Source: Bryoerythrophyllum caledonicum (lineage: Eukaryota > Streptophyta > Bryopsida > Pottiales > Pottiaceae). Taken from it: DNA of 64,000 bases. Both the position numbers and the translations under genes were made by a program. The number at the start of each line of letters is the position of its first letter. Position 1 is the stretch's first letter. This document shows positions 46,299-58,730 of the stretch, piece after piece. The stretch spans positions 37,896,371 to 37,960,370 of the forward strand of contig OZ020515.1 in the NCBI GenBank assembly GCA_963971425.1, in the 5' to 3' direction. The notes under the pieces were generated by a model. It was not told the DNA's origin. It searched no databases and saw nothing but the letters and a program-made list of their open reading frames with translations.

Positions 46299-47610
46299 TT
46301 ATTTAATTTTTTGTAATTTCTGAGTCACAATTTCTTTCACTCCACGTACTTTTATATCAACATTTTTACCTCTCTCTTTCTCCATGACTAACTTTCTAAT
46401 TCTTTGTACCAAGCACTTGTTCATCTGAACACTTGTACCCAATCTAGTCAATCCAGATGCAGTTTTGGAGGGGAGAGTAGCATGAAAGTCGGTTTTTGCA
46501 CGCATGATTATTTCTACAACTCCATTGCAAGCACTAAAATCTACAAAACACTTATATGAGGGTAGCACAAATTCACCACCAATTGATTCAAAACCTTCAT
46601 CCTTATTGGCTAAACCTCCATTTTTTTGGGATATTGGAGCCCAAATGCCATAGGAATAGGAATTATGATCATTGTCTTGATGAAAACAATTACTAAAATC
46701 ATCAGTTGTAAATGTTAGGTGACTTGCAAAACTATCAGATGCTTGTTGTAAATCAGAAAACTCAGATTGTGATAAATCTGGAATATTCGCTTCGATAGCT
46801 TCAATTCTTGTGGTTTCGAATAATACCGGAGCAAGCTGATTAAATCGCTTCTTGTAAAAATCTGCTATCCATGTAATAACTTCTTCCTGATCATTCTCCC
46901 ATTGATGAATCTCCGATATTGTTTTTGAAGAAGTAGGGATATATCGTCCCAATGAATAACCCTTGTCCATTCCTACACAATAAAATTCAATTAAAAATTA
47001 TAATACTAAAAAATAAATACAAATTAAATACAAATATATTCAAAAAAAATTCAACAAGTCTCACCTCCTCTCCATCCAAGCGCAAACATATTTCCTTTGC
47101 GATGAGCTGTATTTCCTCTTATAACTGCTGCATTTTTTTTAAGATTATATAAACTGGTAGTTAACAAATGAAAATCTTCTTTCACATTTTCGGACATTGT
47201 ATCAAATGGGGTACATTGTACCACAAAAACAACATCTGTTGTTGTTTTATCCCAAATGGCAACTTTGCCTTTGTGAATACGAAAGTAATCATCAGGACAC
47301 TTGTTCCAAACGATTCTTTGAAAATTCTCTTCCACTCTTCGTTTTGGTAATGAATAGACATCACCTGCATATCATTTTCCAAATATATTATTCAATTTTT
47401 TATTTAATATTATAAATAAATAGAAATTAATAAAATATTTAAAACATTAACTTATAAATACATACCTGAAAACTCTTTACGTATTTTTAATATGTCTCTT
47501 TGTTGTCTTTTTCTTTTACTAAACTTGGTGGATTCTTTCCGCTTTTCCTTGTCGACCATTGTTATTACAATGGTGATCATTGCAATAAATATAACCATTC
47601 CAATAGCCAT
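46299..47610 (-). CDS. Tet/JBP-like 2-oxoglutarate/Fe(II) dioxygenase
   Basis: Three in-phase exons: 47610-47466, 47364-47065 and 46972-46299 (372 residues, TAA at 46299-46301). The catalytic pattern is visible: CFHQDNDH (HxD, H246 and D248), YSYGIWAPI, GGEFVLPSY, VDFSACNGVVEI, the distal His in TDFHATLPSKT (H312) and the 2-OG-binding Arg in TRLGTSVQMN (R325). This order and spacing are those of the Tet-like 2OG-Fe(II) oxygenase domain known from fungal transposon-linked genes; Tet/JBP enzymes oxidise 5-methylcytosine or thymine in DNA. The first 17 residues are hydrophobic. Starting at Met18 (47559) instead gives a Lys/Arg-rich, NLS-like start (KEKRKESTKFSKRKRQQR), which fits a nuclear enzyme better. 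No lesion is seen. The gene lies in the spacer, and its stop codon touches the end of the left arm. Confidence 0.78.
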
Positions 47611-47674
47611 TCTGGAAACATGGAAAACAAAGTAGATAAGTAGAAACCAATATCAAGAACAAAAAACCAATTTT

Positions 47675-48015
47675 ACCGAGAGATATTACCCAGGAGGACT
47701 AATACCTCCAGAAAAATATTACCTAAGAGGACTAATACCTCCAGAAAAATGTTACCCAAAAGATGTTACCCAATAGGACTAATACCTCTAGAAAAATGTT
47801 ACCAGAGAGGACTCATACCTCTAGAAAAATGTTATCAGAGAGGACTAATACCTCTAGGAAAATGTTACCAGAGAGGACTAATACCTCTAGAAAAATGTTA
47901 CCAAAGACGACTAATACCTCGAAAAAATGTTACCAGAGAGGACTAATACCTCTAGAAAAATGTTACCAGAGAGGACTAATACCTCTAGAAAAATGTTACC
48001 CAAGATAGAGGTTAC
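47675..48015. repeat. 33-bp minisatellite just upstream of the dioxygenase gene
   Basis: About ten units of GTTACCAGAGAGGACTAATA plus CCTCTAGAAAAAT, starting about 65 bp above the dioxygenase ATG, in its presumed promoter. Frames through it (CYQRGLIPLEK repeats) are period artefacts. Confidence 0.9.
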
Positions 48016-48660
48016 TTAAGAGGATTAATACCTTGGAGAGAGGTTACCTCAAATTTGATGCAATAAGTTGTAAGTATAACTACAAAACAAAAGTAAACAC
48101 AAACATTATTGTCAGTAAATTGAATCATAAAAGTAATATGCTTGCATCAAAATCAAGGACATAAAACTACACACCACATCATTACATATACTATCATGTA
48201 CATTATAAAAAATTACATTGCAAACAAATGAAAACAACTCACTAAGGGCAAAACTCATCAAAGATGTTAAGATGAAGCTATATACTAGAAGGAAAAAAAG
48301 CTACAGACTTTAGGGAAACCAAAATATAAGAGAGAGAGAGAGAGCAAATAATAGAAATATATTTGAAATATATTATCTATGAAGAAGTGTCTTCAACTTT
48401 GTGGGAGAGTTGCCTTATATACTTTCCTCCCATCATAGAAGGTAAAGTAAAAGACAAGCTCACTTTACTTTTAGCCGATATAGAAACATAAGTTCCTTTT
48501 ATCTTATTCGGATATATAAACTACTGATTGTTTCTAAATTTAGTTTCTTTTCTAAGTTTAGAAAAAAATAGTTTAAACCTCTACTGATTCCAGTATAGAA
48601 ATCGCATGAACATGATAGAACAGCTGTTTAATCCTAAAAACCTCACCACCTCAAAAGAAA
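48016..48660. other. Spacer sequence, no gene
   Basis: Contains a short (AG)n run near 48332-48346; otherwise nothing is recognised. Confidence 0.45.
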
Positions 48661-48975
48661 AGAAGACCAACCACTCACTGATTTGAAAAATTAAGTATGC
48701 ATGACACTGATTTCAGAAATTAAGTATGCATGAGAAGAGAAGCAAACCTTGAACAGGTGCTGCCCACAAACTAACAATCAGTGCTCACTGATTTCAGAAA
48801 ATAAGTATGCATGACATTGATTTCAGAAATTATGTATGCATGAGAAGAGAAGCAAACCTTGACCGGTGCTGCCCACAAACCAACAATCAGTGCTCACTGA
48901 TTTCATAAATTAAGTATGCATGAGAAGAGAAGAAAACCTTGAGCCGGTGCTGCCCATAAACCAACAATCAGTGCT
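48661..48975. repeat. Tandem repeat of about 110 bp, three units
   Basis: Three units contain CACTGATTTCAGAAATTAAG, TATGCATGAGAAGAGAAGC and GTGCTGCCCACAAACCAAC. Confidence 0.85.
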
Positions 48976-50105
48976 CAACCCCAATCACAAGAAACACCAA
49001 GTGAATCTGCAAACAATGAAAGAACTTTCAATTTTCGCCATATTGATAGGTATTTGAGGGGTTGGGGGTGTCTTTATCTTGGCCGTCTTGCTGTTGCAGT
49101 GGAGAACAAAGGTCACCACGTTGTTTGACCCAGGCCGGGCCAAACGCTACAGATGCTCTAACACCAACACTTTGATGTAAAACACTGTCCGAATCATATG
49201 CACCAAGTTCGGCTCCAGCCACTGACCATTACCCACGGGGATAATGAATCTGACTTAAACTTCTACTTTAGTAGCCACTTGCATTTGCCCCCTTCCCCCA
49301 ACTTATACAACTTATACAACTTAAGGTTGGATGACCTATAACCACCAACTTAAGCTTGCTGACCTATTTATAGCGTTTGTATACGTGGTAAGACATTTTT
49401 TGGGAATTCAAAATAGGATTTCATGAATATTGAAATTGTCGTGACCATTTATTTCTTCATATTGAAATTGCTACAAATTTTCAAAGTGGATAGTAAGCCG
49501 TGACCCATTCCTCGACTTACCATACTCTCTATTTCCACACTAAGTTGTACCAATAACCACTTCTGCATTGACTAAAAACCGGAAGCTTTGAACCAATCAT
49601 GAACTAACACCCAATCATATGTGACTTCCTAAAATTTCGGAAATGGGATGGGTCTGTGGTGGTTTTAGTCCACTTTACCTTGTCCATTATGGGGTTCGTG
49701 GTGGTTATAGGTCATCCAACCTTATACAAGTGAGAAACTAAAAGGCTCTGAAGGCAAATGGGAACAGGAGCCTTGACAATTTTGTCTACTTCCCATCATG
49801 TGATGTGTTCGTGTTGTGGTGACTCATCCGTGACCCACATGATTTGCAAAGCAGGCATCTTACCAACCTGTTCCTTTATCGTCTCTTTTCTGCCCTTCAC
49901 TTTGCCGCAGAAAGATAATCATTCATTTTCACACAAAGACTGAAACAATTTGTGTCCGAGTTGGAGTGGATGGAGACTGGCAACAAGGTTGAATAGTGCT
50001 GTTCGTATTATCCTTTCACTTTAAAGCTCTGCAAGTATACTATCCGTATATTGATTATTTTCTTCATGTTGCAAATAAAAATAAACAATACGAGCTCATG
50101 AGCGT
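48976..50105. other. Spacer sequence, no gene supported
   Basis: A 64-codon minus-strand frame (49222-49028, MAGAELGAYDSDSV) has better codon texture than its neighbours, but no family is recognised. Confidence 0.35.
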
Positions 50106-51054
50106 GAAACCCCTGAAGGACCAAGAGTCAAAAACGAGCTTTTTGAAAGTTTGGACAGGTTCCTATGGTGTCAATTTCCAACATTCCTCTTTGGAGTTTT
50201 TATTGTAGAAGGGCATCACTAAGGCCTTAGTGGGAGAACAATTTTTTTCTAAATTGGACATTTGATGAAAAAGCTATAGGGTTTTGAATTTTAAATGGGG
50301 AGAGCAAGCACCTTGGGCACCTCCAAAAACTTTTGCTAGGACACTCTATTGAATGTGAGATTTTTGTATTAGAAAGTAATATTCTTTCCTTTCACACTGT
50401 CAAAAAAAATTCTTGTCTTTAGTGGAAAATAGCATATTAACCCAAGTCAAAAAATTTCACACATTGTCACACATAGTCGGGCAAGGTGTCAAAAACACTT
50501 CTTTTCCACATAATAATTGGACGTCTTCATATTTTTGACTATTTAATTTTTCCACAACAATATGTGGTGTAAACATTCTGATTGACCTTTTGGATTATCA
50601 ATCTAAAACATACTAAGTTCACAAAAACTTAAAGCGTGAATAGGCAAATCTTGAACCTCCATTCCTTGCATAGTTGTTTTGATTATGCTACATCCCTCCT
50701 CTACCTCTAAAATTTGGTAAATGCGGAGTTGATAACATGCTTAAGAAGATGAAAATGGATTTAGACCTTGTGTAGTGCAAAACTTCTACACCTGGTGAAG
50801 TCAAAGTTTGTTGATCCACTGAACGCAGGGTAGAAAAATGAATGAGGTACTTGACTTCAAACACTATAATCATAAAATCCGTGTGGTCAAAATTTATAAA
50901 ATTTTATAAATATGTTTTTTAATAACTCTCTATTAAGATCCAAGAGTCAAAAATAGAAATGAAAGTTTATAATTCCTTCTATGTTCAATGCTGTAGAGTC
51001 CAACAATTTTAAAGTGTTTTTGGTGTGAAATCGTCACAATACCTTAGGGGTTAA
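50106..51054. mobile_element. piggyBac-like non-autonomous element 3 (spacer)
   Basis: Left end GAAACCCCTGAAGGACC (target decayed), right end ACCTTAGGGGTTAA (51041-51054). The interior is homologous to element 1. Confidence 0.7.
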
Positions 51055-51171
51055 AAGCTCCTACAAAATTAATCATTTATGAAGTAGGGGAGGAAAGGTA
51101 CAGTTTGTTCCATTCTCAAATGAACATGCACAAAATAGTGACGAGATTTGATTATACATGATTGAACTTTC

Positions 51172-51404
51172 AACCCTTAAATGTCAGTCGGGAACCGTAT
51201 ATACCGTACTGGCACGCATTTTACTCGGGAGAATAAAAAATTGTATCAAAGTTTTAGTTACACCTTTGGATTGAAGATTCTTTAACTAACATCATTCATT
51301 TGGAGGTCATTTCAATATTTGACATTAGCATGTCCAAATACGACACTATAAATGTAGAATACTATAGCCACCAGTGGCACATTCTATCATTTAAGGGTTA
51401 ATTC
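51172..51404. mobile_element. Short MITE-like element with TTAA-type ends
   Basis: The ends AACCCTTAAATG and CATTTAAGGGTT are exact reverse complements about 230 bp apart, with TTAA at the right end. The interior differs from the larger family. Confidence 0.5.
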
Positions 51405-52893
51405 CCAAGGACAAATGTTGTGATTCACGAGAACAACCCCTAAACTACCTCTATAAGATGAGACGTTGTAAGATCAAATGAAACAACCTTTAACTATTTT
51501 CAACCATAGGATCTTCAAGTTGGCTACTACGAGATGACACTTAAATTTTTTTGTAAACTTTGACCACATAGATTGTAAGAAAATTTCATTCGAAGAGTAA
51601 AATATGGCATATTTCATCCCTGCAAAGACTGGGTTAGCATACATCGACCGAAGAAAATGACATACATTTCTACTACACATTGCATGAGTTTTATGGATCT
51701 AGGTTCTACTTGTTGTTAGGTCATTGCAAACCAAAAGTCACAAGAAGTGGACGTGTTTAGTATAAGTGAAATGGACTCAGCAATGACTAGAGATTTAGAA
51801 AGTAGTCATTTGCTAAAAAAAGCTATTTCTTTTATCAAATCAAAAAATGATCGTTGGATATTAAATCCATATGGTGGATAGATTCATCATGCCTGATCTA
51901 ATAGGAGAACGATGAATTTATGAAAGAAGCCAAGTCTTTCATATCTACACGGTTTTTTGTTAGACAATGATGTTTGCCAGTAACTTTTCATCACTTCTAC
52001 CCACGTGAAAATAGTGCACTATTCAACTCTATGGTAATACTAATCTGCTCTCTACAATACCATGACCATCCTATGTACCCTTTCCCAAATATTGCTGTGG
52101 GTAGCTTAACTTTTTCCTTACATGTCAGATTTAGAAGAAAATGTACTTTCACAAAGATTCTAGTAATGCCCATCTACATTGAAAACTTAAAAGAGGAATT
52201 TTATATATCGACACCATGGGAACCAAAGTGAACCTTCAAAAAGCCCATTGTAGGACATTTTGTCCGTTTGAGGTTGATAAGAGCTCAAAAATGGTCCATA
52301 GACTTTGACTACATGATATAATACACAACATAGGGAGTATCACCATGTCGAAGTTGTTGTCACGGTAGCATCGCGCGCATCACCTTTTCAAAGTAGTAGT
52401 TGAGTAGGTAGCTTGCATGTAGTGATTTACTTTGGTGGTAGATGTTCCCATGTTGCTTTACTTCTTTCGAGTGGTTGTTCTCCAATCTCGGGTTGAATAT
52501 GTAGTGGTCCAACCTTCCTTGCATTGTCAGTGTTGTCAAGTCAAGCTTTGTGAGTACATTGGAGAGATAGTGATTGTTGGGTTTTTCTTCTAAGTGGCTA
52601 TTTTTGTCAGCAGTAAACAATACCATTTTTCTTATAAAAAAGACCTCAATTACTTGTGATTATTCACATGTGATGACTTAACACAAAGTAGAACATAGAT
52701 GCACAATTTGTTTGCAATGTGTAGTAGTAAAGTAAGCCATTATCTTGGGTCAAAGTACGTTGACCATGTCCCCCGAGGGAGGGAAAAAACCATCCATCAC
52801 TCTTGAAATGCATTTATCTTTCAATCCATGTGGTTAACGATAACAAACGAATTTGAAAGTATTCTTGTAGTAATTAACTTGAAAATCCTACAA
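51405..52893. other. Spacer sequence, no gene supported
   Basis: Open frames at 51974-52231 (plus) and 52626-52360 (minus) are not recognised. The second could be an old retroelement scrap, but nothing decisive is seen. Confidence 0.35.
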
Positions 52894-53672
52894 TTAGACC
52901 CCTAAATTTTTCCGACAATTTTACTCCAAAAACACTTTGAAACAATTTTATTCTAGTGCAATGAGTAAGGAAGGAAACAAAAGAACTTACTTATAGTTTG
53001 AACCGTAGGATCTCAACTAAGACTAATTAAGTAACATTCTCGCAAAAGTTCATAAATTTTGACTTGACGGATTGAAAGGTTCTAGTGTTTGAAGTAGAAA
53101 AAGCAGTTTATTTACTTCCTTGCATTGACTGAGTGGATCGGTAGACTTTGACTTCACTTGGTGTCAAATATTAGCACTACACAACGTCTAAATTCATTAC
53201 CATTGTGTAAAGGATGATATTAATTACTCAATGTACACCAATTTTTAGAGGTAGGAAAGGGTTGTAGCATATTCAAAGAACTGTGCAAGGAGTGGAGGTT
53301 CAAAAAGTGCCAATTCACGTTTTATTCTTTGGTGAGCTTGATATGTTTTAGAATGGGAATCCAAACAGTCAATATGTAGGTTTCTACCACATCATGTAGT
53401 GGAAAAAACGAAAAGTTAAAAATATTGAAGTCTCTAAGTTATGTGTGGAAAAAAAGAAGTCTGTTTGTTACCTTGCCCGACAATGTATGACAATGTTTGA
53501 CTTGGGATAAATTCAACTTTTCCACTACAGAGAAGAATTTCTTTTGCATGTACCTCTTGCCTTGTTGCATCTTTCTACAAAATTTCAAGAAATGTAGATA
53601 TAAATAGCAACCATGGAAACGTGCCAGAGATTTGCAAAAGCACCATCGCGACTTCTATCATTTAGGGGTTAA
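52894..53672. mobile_element. piggyBac-like non-autonomous element 4 (spacer)
   Basis: Left end TTAGACCCCTAAA, right end TTTAGGGGTTAA (53661-53672). The interior is homologous to element 2. Confidence 0.7.
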
Positions 53673-53887
53673 AATAGTAGAAAGTAATTAAGTTTAGTCT
53701 CACACATGTCATAGCATCTCCATTAGGGCCTGCCGCCCGGGAAAAAATGCTCGGGTTGAAGAGTCCCCGGCAGATGCCCTTCCCACCGTTGATAGCAAGC
53801 TCACCGAACGGCTCCGGGTCCTTGCTCAATGTTGGCGCACTCGAGAAACAATTGCAATTGCAGACGGCGGCTCCAAGTCGCTCAACT

Positions 53888-54052
53888 AGGGCCCCGAGTG
53901 TTGTATTTGGGGGCCCTAAGTGATTGAATTGGGGCCCGAAGCGCTTTACTTCGGGCCCCCAAGTGACTCAACTGGGCCCCAAGTGCTCTACTTGGGGGCC
54001 CCAAGTGACTCAGCTGGGGCCTCAAGTGCTCTACTTCGAGGCCCCAAGTCTA
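53888..54052. repeat. GGGCCCCAAGTG tandem repeat
   Basis: About four units of GGGGCCCCAAGTGACTCAAC / GGGCCCCAAGTGCTCTACTT. Each holds a GGGGCCCC palindrome, so the tract can fold on itself. It lies 50 bp from the right arm. Confidence 0.85.
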
Positions 54053-54480
54053 CGGCTTTAGGGACGTTGGATCTTTACACAACCTAAACCATTGTTCACC
54101 TCAATGCTACAGAAGTCCACCGACTTTTGTAGTGCACTTATGTTTTCACAACCATTTCACACAAGAATTCATTTTGTAAGAGTTCATATCTCCATACAAT
54201 CTTTAGAGCTATCTCCGTGTTTAAATCTCCATACTAAACAACCCATTTTTGTCAAGATTGAAGGGGATCCATATTGTCTTTTTTTAATGTACACATTGGA
54301 AGTTGCACTCTTCCCATTTGCCTCAACATGTACAAATAAGTAAATAAAAAGAAATTCATCCTAAAATGCACCCGTGAAATCCCTCCATGCGTGCCCAAAG
54401 ATGTTTAAATGGTAAATTAAATGGTAAAGAATAAGTAAAGGGGGAATCTTATTATTAAGAATAAGAGCGTAGAGATATCA

Positions 54481-55302
54481 TGAATCCCTAAATGTCCTAG
54501 ACAATTTCACACCAAGAACACTTCAAACATGTTGATGCTAGTGTAAAAGGTGGAGAGGAAAAGAAAACTTCTATTTTTAGTTTCAGCCGTAGGATCTTGA
54601 TCAAAATGTGAGATTTTCCATACTTGCAAGTAATATCATTTCTCTTCATATTGTCAAAAACAAATTCTTGTCTTTAGTGGAAAATTGCACATGAACCGAG
54701 GTCAAATGATATAAGACATTGTCACACATTGTGGGGCAAGGTACCAAAAAAACTTATGATTTTCCTCATAAAACTTAGAGATCTTAATAAAAAAAAAATT
54801 CCCCCCACAACATCTTGTGGTGTAAACCTTCCTATTGACCATTTGGATTATCAATCTAAACATGTATAGATCACAAAAAAATAAAAGTGACTCGGCAATT
54901 TTTGAGCCTCCACACCTTGCACAATTGTTTTGAATATGCTTCACCCCGTTTCTACCTCTAAAAATTGATGTATAAGGAACTAACATGGTGCTTAACACAA
55001 TGGTAATGGATTCAAACCTTATGTAGTGCAAAAATTTGACACCAAGAGAAGTCATAGTTGCTGATCCACTCAATGCACGGAAGAAAATGAACCATTTGCT
55101 TGACTTCAAACACTAGAATCTTTCAATCCATGCGATCAAAGTTTATAAATTTTGTGAGTATGTCACTAAATAAGTCTACATTGAGATCCTACAGTCGAAA
55201 AGAAAAGGAGAAGTTATAGTTTCCTTCTTTATTCATTGCACTAGAATCCAACAAGTTTGAAGTGTTTTTGGTGTGAAACTGTCACAGTACCTTAGGGGTT
55301 AA
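54481..55302. mobile_element. piggyBac-like non-autonomous element 2, right-arm copy
   Basis: Mirror of 45100-45921. Confidence 0.7.
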
Positions 55303-55886
55303 ATGAAACACAATTAAAGCACCTAACCCTTCCACAATAATTTAGTGTCCGTTTTTCCAAAACCGGTCAATTCAGCTCCAGTTTCTTTTCAACCATTCAA
55401 CTTCCAACGGACAATGTGAAACCACTCACCAATGGAATGAAAATGTTATGCTTGGAACTCAATCTTCATAACCGATAAAAATTAAAAACGGAAAGAACAA
55501 AACTCAAAAATGATAAAACTAACGAGCCACCAAACTTCAACATGTTGCTTCCCCAACCTTTGACCAGAATCATGACAAGTTTACTAGCGCATGGCTGCCG
55601 CAGTATCACTTGGGGTATCATATTGATATCAACCACAAAGTGTACATCCGTCGCGAGCCTGCAACGTCTAGTGCGTCGATGCCAGAGTAGAAGAATGTTA
55701 AAGTGTGGTAGTTGTAGATACCAAGAGGGGTATTGCTCCACCAATGGATTAGTGGTGGGGGCTAGCTTACGAAGTATAAGTGGTGGGGTGGCGTGGTGTA
55801 AATTTGGCGGCCTAAGCATTGAATGCATGGATGAATGCATGCATATGCATGAAACCGTCACATGTTCATCCGTTGGACCCACCTCT

Positions 55887-56177
55887 TGCAGGACCTCCCA
55901 GGTCGAGCTTGCATTCTGTACTGTCTAGCTTTGCACGCGGGCTTTGCATCGAAGACTGTCTACCTTTCCGCGCGAGCTTGCATCCAGCACTGTCAAGCTT
56001 TTCGGCCGAGCTTGCATCCGGCACTCTGCACCTTTCGGCGTGAGCTTGCATTCAACATTCTCCACCTTCCACGAGAGCTTGCATCAGCACTCTCCAGGTT
56101 TCCGCGCGAGCTTACATTCTTGCACTGTCGAGATACCCACGCGAGCTTGTTCTCCAGCTTCTGACGTGATCTAGCTC
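55887..56177. repeat. 33-34-bp minisatellite, right arm
   Basis: Mirror of 44225-44515. Confidence 0.9.
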
Positions 56178-56251
56178 ACCAGCTTGCCACGCGTTCCATC
56201 GCTCTCAAGTGTGAGGCCATTTTGTTTCTAAAGCCTATCGGTTTTGACCTT

Positions 56252-56437
56252 CTGTTGATCTAGTTGATACGTCCGGAAAGGTCTAGTGATACATCTGGAG
56301 AGATCTAGTTGATATGTTTGGAGAGATCTAGTTGATACATCTGGAGAGATCTAGTTGATATGTTTGGAGAGATCTAGTTGATACGTCTAGAGAGATCTAG
56401 TTGATACGTCTAGAGAGGTCTAGTGTTACATCTGGAG
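56252..56437. repeat. 23-bp minisatellite, right arm
   Basis: Mirror of 43965-44150. Confidence 0.9.
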
Positions 56438-57341
56438 AGATCTAGTTGATATGTTTGGAGCGACGAGAAGAATGATCCCTGTGAGTGGCCAAAATGTGCC
56501 CTCATTGGTTTTCTTCATTTTCCTAATTTTTTTGGATAGAATTAACCGAATTTTAGTTAAAATGGTGGACAATCCATTAATTAGAGTCAAATTCCTAATT
56601 AATAGGCCTAGTGCCATGATGTGACACTAAATTTCCTATTCTTCCTCCCTACTAACATGCTCAGAAGCATAGTGGAAGTGGAATTGAAGTGAAAGAAAAA
56701 ATTTAAAAAATGAAAAGAAAAGACCTTGAAAAATGACTAAAATTTGAGAAATGGGCCAAAAAATACGAAAAAAAATTGGAAGAGTGTCTCCTAGCAGGTG
56801 GAACTAGTGGTAAAATTTCTAGAATTTTCCGAGTTGATTTGTTATTTTATTCTAGGGTTTGACTAGTTGATTGACGGGTAGACCGTTTGGGAAAAATACT
56901 TAGGAAACTTCAAAAAGGCTAAGAAAATTTAGGTAGCCTAATTAGGGTGCTAGGAATCCAGCTGTGTGGTTAGTTTTTGAATTAATAGATAAATTGCAAA
57001 TCATCAGTAGATAGTATTAGATCTAGTTTAACTAGTTTTTAACGAAAGAAAAAGAAAAAGAAAAAAGAAAAAAAAGAGGAAGTAGTTGGAGGTACTTCTC
57101 CATACGCATGCCACATGATAAATCTAGCCACCATGAATTTAATGTTAGAGGCGGCATGTCAGGTGCAAAGCGGCAAGTTGAATGCTTGTGATAAACTAAA
57201 AAATTCAAAAACGGTTGTAAGTAGCCAATCTTGCACTACTGTGAGAGGTCGTGGGCTACCTCAGAAAAAAAAAAAAAAAAACCAGTCTTGTCAGGGAAAA
57301 GCAAAAAAATTAAAAAAAATAAAAAAAAATCGGCCAGGCCG

Positions 57342-58332
57342 AATCTCTGGCGAGACTAAGCTGGGAGACTCTCTGTTGGGAAGGGGGCTGTTTTTCGGGG
57401 GAGAAAGGACGAGGTGTGAGCGGGAGGAAGTGCCGTTGGGCTCGTGCGATCTGGGGGAGTCTCGGTGTGGAGGCGCTGTTGGAGAGTTCGTGTGTGCGTA
57501 GGCGAGTTCGGGGGTCTGTGGGTTTGTGTGGGGTTGGAGTTTTTTTTTTGTGAGGGGAGAGCAGTGTTGGAAGGTCGGTCTGAGTTGAGTGAGAATCTGT
57601 GCCTGTGAGGGGTGAATCAATGTGCGCGCAAGAGAGAGCGGTGTCTGCATTCTTGGTGGGAGCTCTATACGCGGTTGCGGTGTGTGAAGAGAGTGTGTGA
57701 AGAGAAGAACAACGACGAAGTTGGGAGCTCCGGAGTGCTGTGGAGCGAAGCGCGAGGGTTTTTGTGGTGCTCGGCGAGCGCGCGAACGTGTGCCGAGCGA
57801 GGGGCAGCCTGCGCGCGAGTAGGGGACGTGCGTGTGTAACGAGGTCGTGGGCGATCACGGCGGAACGATCCGATTGGGTTCAATTCGGGTTGGAGGAGCA
57901 ATCTGTGTGTGCGCGCGGTGATGTTGTCGGAAGGAGGAGTTCGGTTCGGTTCGGAAGGGAGTGCCGTTGGGTGCGAGCTGGAGGAGTTGGCGTTCAGTGC
58001 TGGGGAGTGTTTGTGAACACACTTCGTACAGGGTGTGAGCTGGAGGAGCCCCGACCAATCTGGGAGTGCGATGGTGTAGCACTGGACTTGTGTGGAGAGT
58101 GGCGATTTCGGTGGGACTGTGTGCATGGAGTGCGGAAGTGGAAGAGCGCGCGAGCACAGCAGCTGCGGTGGGACATGTTAGGGTTTTGCAGCTTGTTGGT
58201 GAACGCTCGATTGCGATTGAAGAATGTTTCAGTTTTTTTGTTGCTTGGAGTTTTCAATGTTCGTTGACATTGTGTAGAGAAGAGTGCTGCTTTGGCGCGA
58301 ATTCTAAGGGAAGTGCAGTAACTTAAGTTTTA
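57342..58332. other. CpG-rich block upstream of the captured fragments, right arm
   Basis: GC-rich and CpG-rich, in contrast to the AT-rich flanks. It contains TTAGGGTTT (telo-box) near 58178. It precedes the AP2 and V-ATPase fragments in their sense direction and may be a captured promoter and leader. The 175-codon plus-strand frame has no recognisable domain. Confidence 0.5.
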
Positions 58333-58730
58333 ATCTTGTGAGATCAGGTTAGATGTGTGTTGGCTCGGATCGATCTCCAGATTTTCGCCATCATGTCGAT
58401 GTAGATGGCTGATTTGGTTCTCCGGTGATTGGAGGGTTGCAATGTTGATGACGTAGTGATTGTTGTTGGTGGTTTCGTACTGCAAGCGATAGGAGTTGAT
58501 CTGTCACATCCAAGGCTCAAGTGACTTAAGCACCAGCTTTCATTATTTTCGGTGTTGATAGTCAGCGGATCGATATTCTCATTTTACCGGAGGTATGGTG
58601 ATTCTACACGTATGCTGCTGCCGGTAAAGTGTGCTGCCTAATGTTTAGGCTGGAGGCTGGTGTGAAGGCAGTGGTGCCATCAACTTGCACTGCGGTCGGT
58701 GAACGAGGGTGTTGATGTGCGGTTTGTGAC

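Larger units (their letters stand above)
38325..46299 (+). repeat. Large inverted repeat, left arm
   Basis: Pairs in reverse complement with 54103-62115. From about 38843 to 46299 every paired position sums to 100402, so there is no net indel over about 7.5 kb, including long homopolymers; only scattered SNPs were noticed. Outside about 38690 the arms differ by roughly 5 percent, with indels. The inner end is sharp at 46299. Confidence 0.95.

Noticed and set aside
47749-48008. Frames and CRISPR-like look of the 33-bp repeats
   Set aside because: Units abut without unique spacers and the setting is eukaryotic; it is a minisatellite.
57740-58267. 175-codon plus-strand frame in the CpG-rich block, and its mirror at 42135-42662
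   Set aside because: Stops are rare in this GC-rich stretch and all frames on both strands are open. The composition is Arg/Val/Gly-rich with no domain.
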